From positions 46,883-110,882 of the forward strand of contig DF236959.1 in the NCBI GenBank assembly GCA_000708835.1: a stretch of 64,000 bases of DNA, given 5' to 3'. Origin of the DNA: Klebsormidium nitens. Lineage: Eukaryota; Streptophyta; Klebsormidiophyceae; Klebsormidiales; Klebsormidiaceae. Shown here in pieces: positions 59,701-64,000 of the stretch (positions are counted from its first letter, which is position 1; each line of letters opens with the position of its first letter). The notes beneath the pieces are model-generated. The model worked only from the letters and a program-made list of their open reading frames with translations. It did not search any database and was not told the origin of the DNA. The translations under genes and the position numbers were made by a program.

Positions 59701-60999
59701 AGCATAAACCAAAAGGGATCCTACAAGTACGATTATCCTGAGATGTTTATTGACGGAGCACGAAGCAGAGGTATTTTGTTGCGATGGGTTGTACTGACGC
59801 AGAGTTGCATCTTCTACGCGCGATCTTTTAGCATCAGCAAAACATGGAGAGGGACCGTGGCTTGAGGGGACTATGTCCGACCGGCATTCTCTTCTAGTGC
59901 GAAGCACCTTTTTCAAACTCGATAAGCAAGGGAAGAAACACCATATTCTCTTTACTGCCTTCTGTTTCTACACCTACTTCTGGTCTCTCCCTTTGTTGAC
60001 TTTCGACTGGAGCCCAATATCACTTAATAAAAGCCATATGTTCGATCTCACGGAGAGTTTGATGCTCGCTCACCCGCAATGCTGGCTTTCTGCAGACTTC
60101 GCATGGTCGCCTCGAGGTCCTCCGACCGGTCGTTGTCGCTCTCATCATCATCGTTGTGCTCCAGCTCCACCTCCTCGTACTTAAAATCATCATCACTGTC
60201 CGCGTCGACATCTGCAAAGAAAGCTACTTTCAGCGCCACGTTCCACTTCGCGGATCTCACCGTCTGCGTCAACATCTGCAAAGAAAATCAATTTCAGCGC
60301 CACGTTCCACTTCGCGGATCTCAGAGTGGTGTCAGCCAGGCTGCTCTCTTTTGAGTGCTACAGGACTACTTGCCACGTGGTAAAAGTCACATATGAAGAT
60401 TCTGGAAGCTATATTCACATCCGCAGGTTCATTCAAATAAGCTCAGCTGGTTGTGGAAGCGGCTCAGTGGCATTGTATGAGCTGAGTGTTGCCGGATTTA
60501 GTTGCGTTCAATGTGAGTGTGGTACCATCGCACAATGCAATAGGCATTTGTTCTCGTCTCTGCGGACCTTGGGCCAGAAGAAGTTCTACCTTCTGAATAG
60601 CACCTCTACCTTCCTTTTACCTCATCCTTCTGAATAGCCTTGTTTGTAGGTACTTTGGAAAAGTTTGGCCAAATCCAAGAGTGATTACTGGTCCCAAAAA
60701 GCGGGCTATCAAGATGCAAGCAATTGCAATCAGACTGGGTGTGAGCACATTTTGATAGATTAGGGGCACAACCTTTATGTTTGTGGCCTTTTTCGGAAAG
60801 AGAGCTTGACTTCTCCATGAGAGCTCAACTCATCGTACTCAAAACAGAAATCTGGCAAAATGGCCTACAAAAAGCGCTGACAAGGCGGTCATGTTCTAAC
60901 GAATTGAAAACAGCCTAGCTGGGACTCACGCTCAATGACGAAGTCAGTGCCCCCGCCAGCACTTTCTGAAGGTGGGCCGCCATTTTCCAGCTCTGCCAT
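53717..60999 (-). CDS. SPAG16: PF20/SPAG16, axonemal central-pair WD40 protein
   Basis: Twelve exons in transcript order: 60930-60999, 60074-60211, 59375-59505, 59007-59149, 58272-58377, 57508-57651, 56860-57125, 56273-56416, 55621-55806, 54952-55144, 54257-54426, 53717-53855. All phases close: 609 residues, close to Chlamydomonas PF20 (606). PF20 sits on the bridge between the two central microtubules of motile 9+2 flagella. Order of parts: acidic N-terminus (about 25-60, DSDDD, DDDESDND), a LisH-like helix (VIDDFIRNFLVKGGLNKTL, about 92-110), coiled coil (about 115-245, RMHHKRVAQEKNKLITDIK; KEKTLTRLERDRLAAK), then seven WD repeats from KTFKGHHMPVSN to KYLVSGGSDHTFRLW. The WD-unit GH and WD dipeptides are intact. 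Its presence argues for flagellate cells in the life cycle. Five exon edges have ghost duplicates in adjacent introns. Confidence 0.96.
54489..54560 (-). repeat. Ghost copy of PF20 exon 11 start
   Basis: 54492-54560 repeats 54370-54438 at 122 bp spacing; about 63 of 69 bases agree. The copied acceptor is intact (TTACAG then GGCGACACGATCGCGTCC). In the exon's frame the ghost reads GDTIASVDADGVVKL and then TAA where the true exon has Trp of the WD dipeptide. Confidence 0.93.
54880..54947 (-). repeat. Ghost copy of PF20 exon 10 end (donor side)
   Basis: The true exon end and donor (TTTTACGGGCACTCCAACTC … AACCCCAAG|GTTAGG, exon edge 54952) reappears 60 bp further into the intron (TTTTTACGGGCACTCAAAACC … AACCCAAAG|TTAGGG, edge 54892). 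The ghost donor has lost its G. Confidence 0.8.
55345..55440 (-). repeat. Ghost copy of PF20 exon 9 end (donor side)
   Basis: The minus strand reads CTGGCCAGCTGCTCGCTTAA then GCATCCCGCTCGGTTGTGGG and ATCTGTCCAG|GTGGGG, repeating the true exon end (edge 55621) 253 bp into the intron (ghost edge 55368). Its frame is still open (TGDVLASCSLKHPARLWDLS against TGDFLSSCSLDHSARLWDLS) and a GT donor is present. Confidence 0.85.
55880..55935 (-). repeat. Ghost copy of PF20 exon 9 start (acceptor side)
   Basis: The minus strand reads TTTCCACAG then CAGAACTATACTCGCTCCTC and GAGTGTACAGTTAAGTTCTAA, repeating the true start (TTCCGCAG, CGGAACCATGCTCGCGTCCTC, TGCACCGTCAAGCTGTGG) 122 bp upstream (ghost edge 55928, true edge 55806). 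The reading is SSSECTVKF then stop. Confidence 0.82.
60197..60323 (-). repeat. 64-bp tandem duplication over PF20 exon 2 acceptor
   Basis: 60197-60259 and 60261-60323 are nearly identical (TCAGCGCCACGTTCCACTTC, GCGGATCTCA shared exactly; four or five differences in all). Each copy has the TTTCTTTGCAG acceptor; the true exon edge is 60211 and the ghost edge 60275. Only the inner copy continues into the acidic DSDDD segment. This is the youngest-looking junction duplication in the window. Confidence 0.95.
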
Positions 61000-63900
61000 G
61001 CTTCAAATAGTGCGGATCGCTAACGTATAGAAGGTGGCGCTGGAGCATTCAGTGGTTAACCAGTGATCAAATGTATCTAGAGCTCCTGAGGAAAGTTGGC
61101 TTGTTATGCGTTCAGAGAGCTGTTCCTTGAAGCGAGCTAGGTAGCTAGGCCCAAGGCTACAGCTCTTCCCAACCAACCCCCTGGTGAACTTACCCAGCTG
61201 TGCGGCCCCAAGACTGAATCTACCTACTTCAACATGCATATGGTCTGGTTTCAAACCTGCTCGGACCTAGTTCATCTAAGAGTCCATCAGACCTAGGTGC
61301 AACAGGTATGGTACATACAAAAAGAAGGCCATGCAGATCTACCACCGTTTTCCTTAAAAGGTACAGCCTGCCAGCGGATCAAAAGGTGCATACACGAATA
61401 GCGACAATCAACTTATGAAGTTCTACTCTGTGCACAACATGGTCTTGGCGCGCGCATTATCGCAGACCGCCGTATCAGCCGTTGGATCTGAACTCTCTCA
61501 AGAATGGTCGGTTAGCAGAGCCCATTGGAAAGTCCGCAGTTTCAAAGTTACAGAGAGGCTACTGCATAGGTAGACTGTAGTGGTCCAGCCAGGCATGGAT
61601 TTAGGTACCGTACTGCTATTTATTTTCGGCAAAAATTAAATATTTATTTGGCCTGCCGAAAATTTTAGAAAATACTTTGAGGCGATAATGGTTCGATAAT
61701 GGTTTTTTTAGCAGGTAACCATTGGTCAGCCGAAAGGATAGAAAGTTTCATAATTAACTTTTCGGCGTCGAAGGTGCCGAAATCAAATAGCAGTACGGTA
61801 ATAGATCTTGATCTGAACGAAGCTCGAAGCAGAATATATGCATTAAGATCCTGAAGCATCTTCGGTAAATCATCGAAAGCACTCAGGCATGCACGTGAGT
61901 TATCTTACATCTTTATGTTGTTTCAGGGGCGGCCATGTTGCATTCCCGTTGGATTTAGGGACGGCCCTAGGGACGGTAAGCCTTCGGGAGGTGCCTGAGG
62001 GTCCGTTTGGTGGTCACTTAGGGCGGGTAGGTACGGGCGCAAAGCGTCACTATCAAATATAAAACAAGAGTCCTGGCAGGTTGTTAATTAACCTTTATCT
62101 TGTGTTTCGCCGATGCCGCGGGCCCCCGCCCAGCATAGTGGCAATACAGCCATGTTAGTAATGGTCATATGCTTAGCTTCTTTTTATACATGCTTAGGAA
62201 TCTGTCATCACTGAGTCAACATGCCCTAGCCTTCATATCGAAATTGTCAGCTGCATGTTAACGCTTACACATGCTGCTAAATAAAGGTTGGCCGCGCAAA
62301 TTCATTATTCAGTCTTACCACTTCAAAAAGTATGTGCAATGTCTGATAATCCTAACGGCAATTTTTGCGCTGTTGCATGCATGCCAGGCCATTAACGTAT
62401 GGGGACCGTTGTTAACTGAGTCACGTACTTGGCATACCGTCCTCATGCAAAGCTGATGATGATAGTCGCGAACGTTCAGATGATAGTTTGCGGTGGAAGC
62501 TTCCAACTGACTGCTCATATAGCACATAGCATGTTTTGGGCCCAGCCTGCATCGGCCGCCACGGGCCCCGACGGGACGTGCGTTTGAGAAGATGGCCAGA
62601 TTAGTCATACCAAAAGTTTGAGAAGATGGTCTTTGGTATGTTAGTAGGAAACCAAGAGCTCGCACGGAGACCCTCACTCAGCAGCTCACAAGAAATACCG
62701 GTGCCCTTCGAATCGGAATACTTTAGTTGCTCATATGATACTGCAATCCGGTTTACCAACAAGGAATGTCCCTCGTGCATCTGGAAAAAGTGAAAGTTGC
62801 ATCGTAAAGCTTTCATTGTTTACTCCCTAAGTTGCTCTCGCATGAGTTTGATCCAATCGACTTTTTCAAAACACCCCCCTTGATCAGTGATTCACAATCT
62901 GGGGGCAAAGTTGGGACCATGTGCCAAGGATTGAGAACTTATAAAACAAGGATAATATGACAACTCATGCAGGAAGCAAAGCACTTTCCGAGCATTTCTC
63001 CTTCACACAGAAAAGCTTGTTTACGTTCTCGTTTGTGCAAAAAGATGCTGCCAAAACGCCAAAATTGGTGGTTGCCAGCGTTGAGGACAGTTTCTTTGAA
63101 GATTGGACTACTGTGTTTCGTCATCGTCCAGGTAGCCTGATTCGACAAGATAAGCAACTACAGACTATTGAAGAAGGCAAGCTTCATTTCTTCCTCCCTG
63201 AATACTGGCAGTTGGACCTTTTCACATGAGAACGGATGCATATCGGCACAACGCTCTTACACAGGACTGCCTAGTATCCTTGGCCAATCAGATAGTCCCC
63301 AAGATTCTCGACAACCACGTTGCATTCCCCAGGTTGCACTGGTTCTTCGTAAATGCCAATCAGGAGTGCACTCGTTGTCTTCTTGATTGTGCAGCCTCCG
63401 GGACCCTGTATTTGCATACAGACTCATTAAAGTTCACTGTCCATGCAAATAAACGGTGGAGTGTCTTGGACAGCGACAATAATACTAAGCATTTGACAAG
63501 GCTACAAATTGGTACCACATTCGGGTTGCCCTGCACTTAGATATGCCGTTGGCACTGAGTCTGCCTTCATTGACCTGGCAGGTTGGAAGTCAATGGCACA
63601 TCACAAAGTTTGTGAGACAAGGATAAGGGCAGTTCTGGAGCAGCTCGTGTAGAGGCAACGTATAAGCATTTATCAGCAGTACGAGCATCAAAATACTGAA
63701 AAGACCCTGAGGGGCAATCTGGGGATGCTGATTGTAAAATACTCAAAAACAGATGTCCTAACATGCATATTGGTACAGGAAGTGGTACAACGCAAGAGCG
63801 TGCACCGACAAGCCAACGTAGACCTGAACAGTAATCAAGCCTGAGGGATGGATATTAAAAATCCCCTTTTCTCCAAAGGTATACACAAGCTCGGTTTGTT

Positions 63901-64000
63901 GCACTGCCGCCCTCCTGACACCAGCTCATCAATGGACAGCAAACCCTAACCTCAGGAAACTACCCCGAAAGCTGCGTAGCTGCTGAACAATACCTGTAAA
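61000..64000. other. Right-end region without a convincing gene
   Basis: Three kilobases to the window end. The left part should hold the PF20 promoter. It contains a MITE (61606-61800), CATG-rich sequence resembling 32040-32700 (about 62000-62600), and moderately open + strand frames at 62957-63540 (two overlapping frames without family motifs; a single-base shift would join them, so a decayed gene is possible). No RNA gene or splice-supported exon was seen. Confidence 0.4.
61606..61800. mobile_element. MITE with 26-bp terminal inverted repeats
   Basis: The ends TACCGTACTGCTATTTATTT (61606 on) and its inverted partner ending AAATAGCAGTACGGTA (61800) match at 24 of 26 positions, running in to CGGCA/TGCCG. 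The 195-bp interior is AT-rich, non-coding, and holds a second pair of CCGAAA-type inverted words. If the outermost TA is the target duplication, the structure fits a Tc1/mariner-type miniature element; the family assignment is inference. Confidence 0.85.

Noticed and set aside
62957-63540. Two overlapping + strand frames near the right end
   Set aside because: No family motif or splice support; kept only as a possible decayed gene in the intergenic entry.
1-64000. CRISPR arrays, bacterial operons or prophage
   Set aside because: Spliced genes and eukaryotic families throughout; the repeats seen are tandem without regular spacers.

Overview
The window looks like nuclear DNA of a streptophyte green organism that still makes flagella, most plausibly a charophyte alga of the Klebsormidium type; the genus is a guess. 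Genes are intron-rich, with short exons (often 50-300 nt, many GC-rich) joined by GT-AG and a few GC-AG introns. The gene set mixes plant-type families (BAHD acyltransferase, a CYP72-clan P450, a BELL-class TALE homeodomain protein, a plant-type P4-ATPase, a GT37 fucosyltransferase) with cilium/centriole genes (CEP76 and the central-pair protein PF20/SPAG16) that seed plants with non-motile sperm have lost.

Layout: 1-2748 (+) holds a tandem repeat and the 3' part of a BAHD gene whose 5' half appears decayed. 3578-9091 (-) is a complete eight-exon P450. 9092-12639 is a gene-poor stretch with short repeats. 12640-19598 (-) is a long BELL homeodomain gene. 21231-31652 (+) is a complete 16-exon P4-ATPase. 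32738-38284 (-) is a peroxisomal dienoyl-CoA isomerase ending in SKL, with a small membrane-protein gene nested in its longest intron on the other strand. 39203-47737 (+) is CEP76. 48781-52714 (+) is a GT37 fucosyltransferase. 53717-60999 (-) is PF20/SPAG16. The last 3 kb hold a MITE and no convincing gene. I assembled exons by hand; in seven gene models every splice phase closes and the total length fits the family or gives one open frame.

There is no operon-like logic. CEP76 (basal body) and PF20 (axoneme central pair) both serve flagella; the P450, BAHD and GT37 enzymes point to specialised metabolism or cell-wall chemistry; the flippase and isomerase are housekeeping membrane and peroxisome functions.

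The most unusual signal is structural. In at least ten places in four unrelated genes, a short tandem duplication (about 60-250 bp spacing) spans an exon-intron boundary and leaves a decaying 'ghost' copy of the exon edge, with its splice site, inside the intron. One boundary in the P4-ATPase carries four donor copies in a row. This suggests that introns here grow, and alternative splice sites arise, by tandem duplication of splice junctions.
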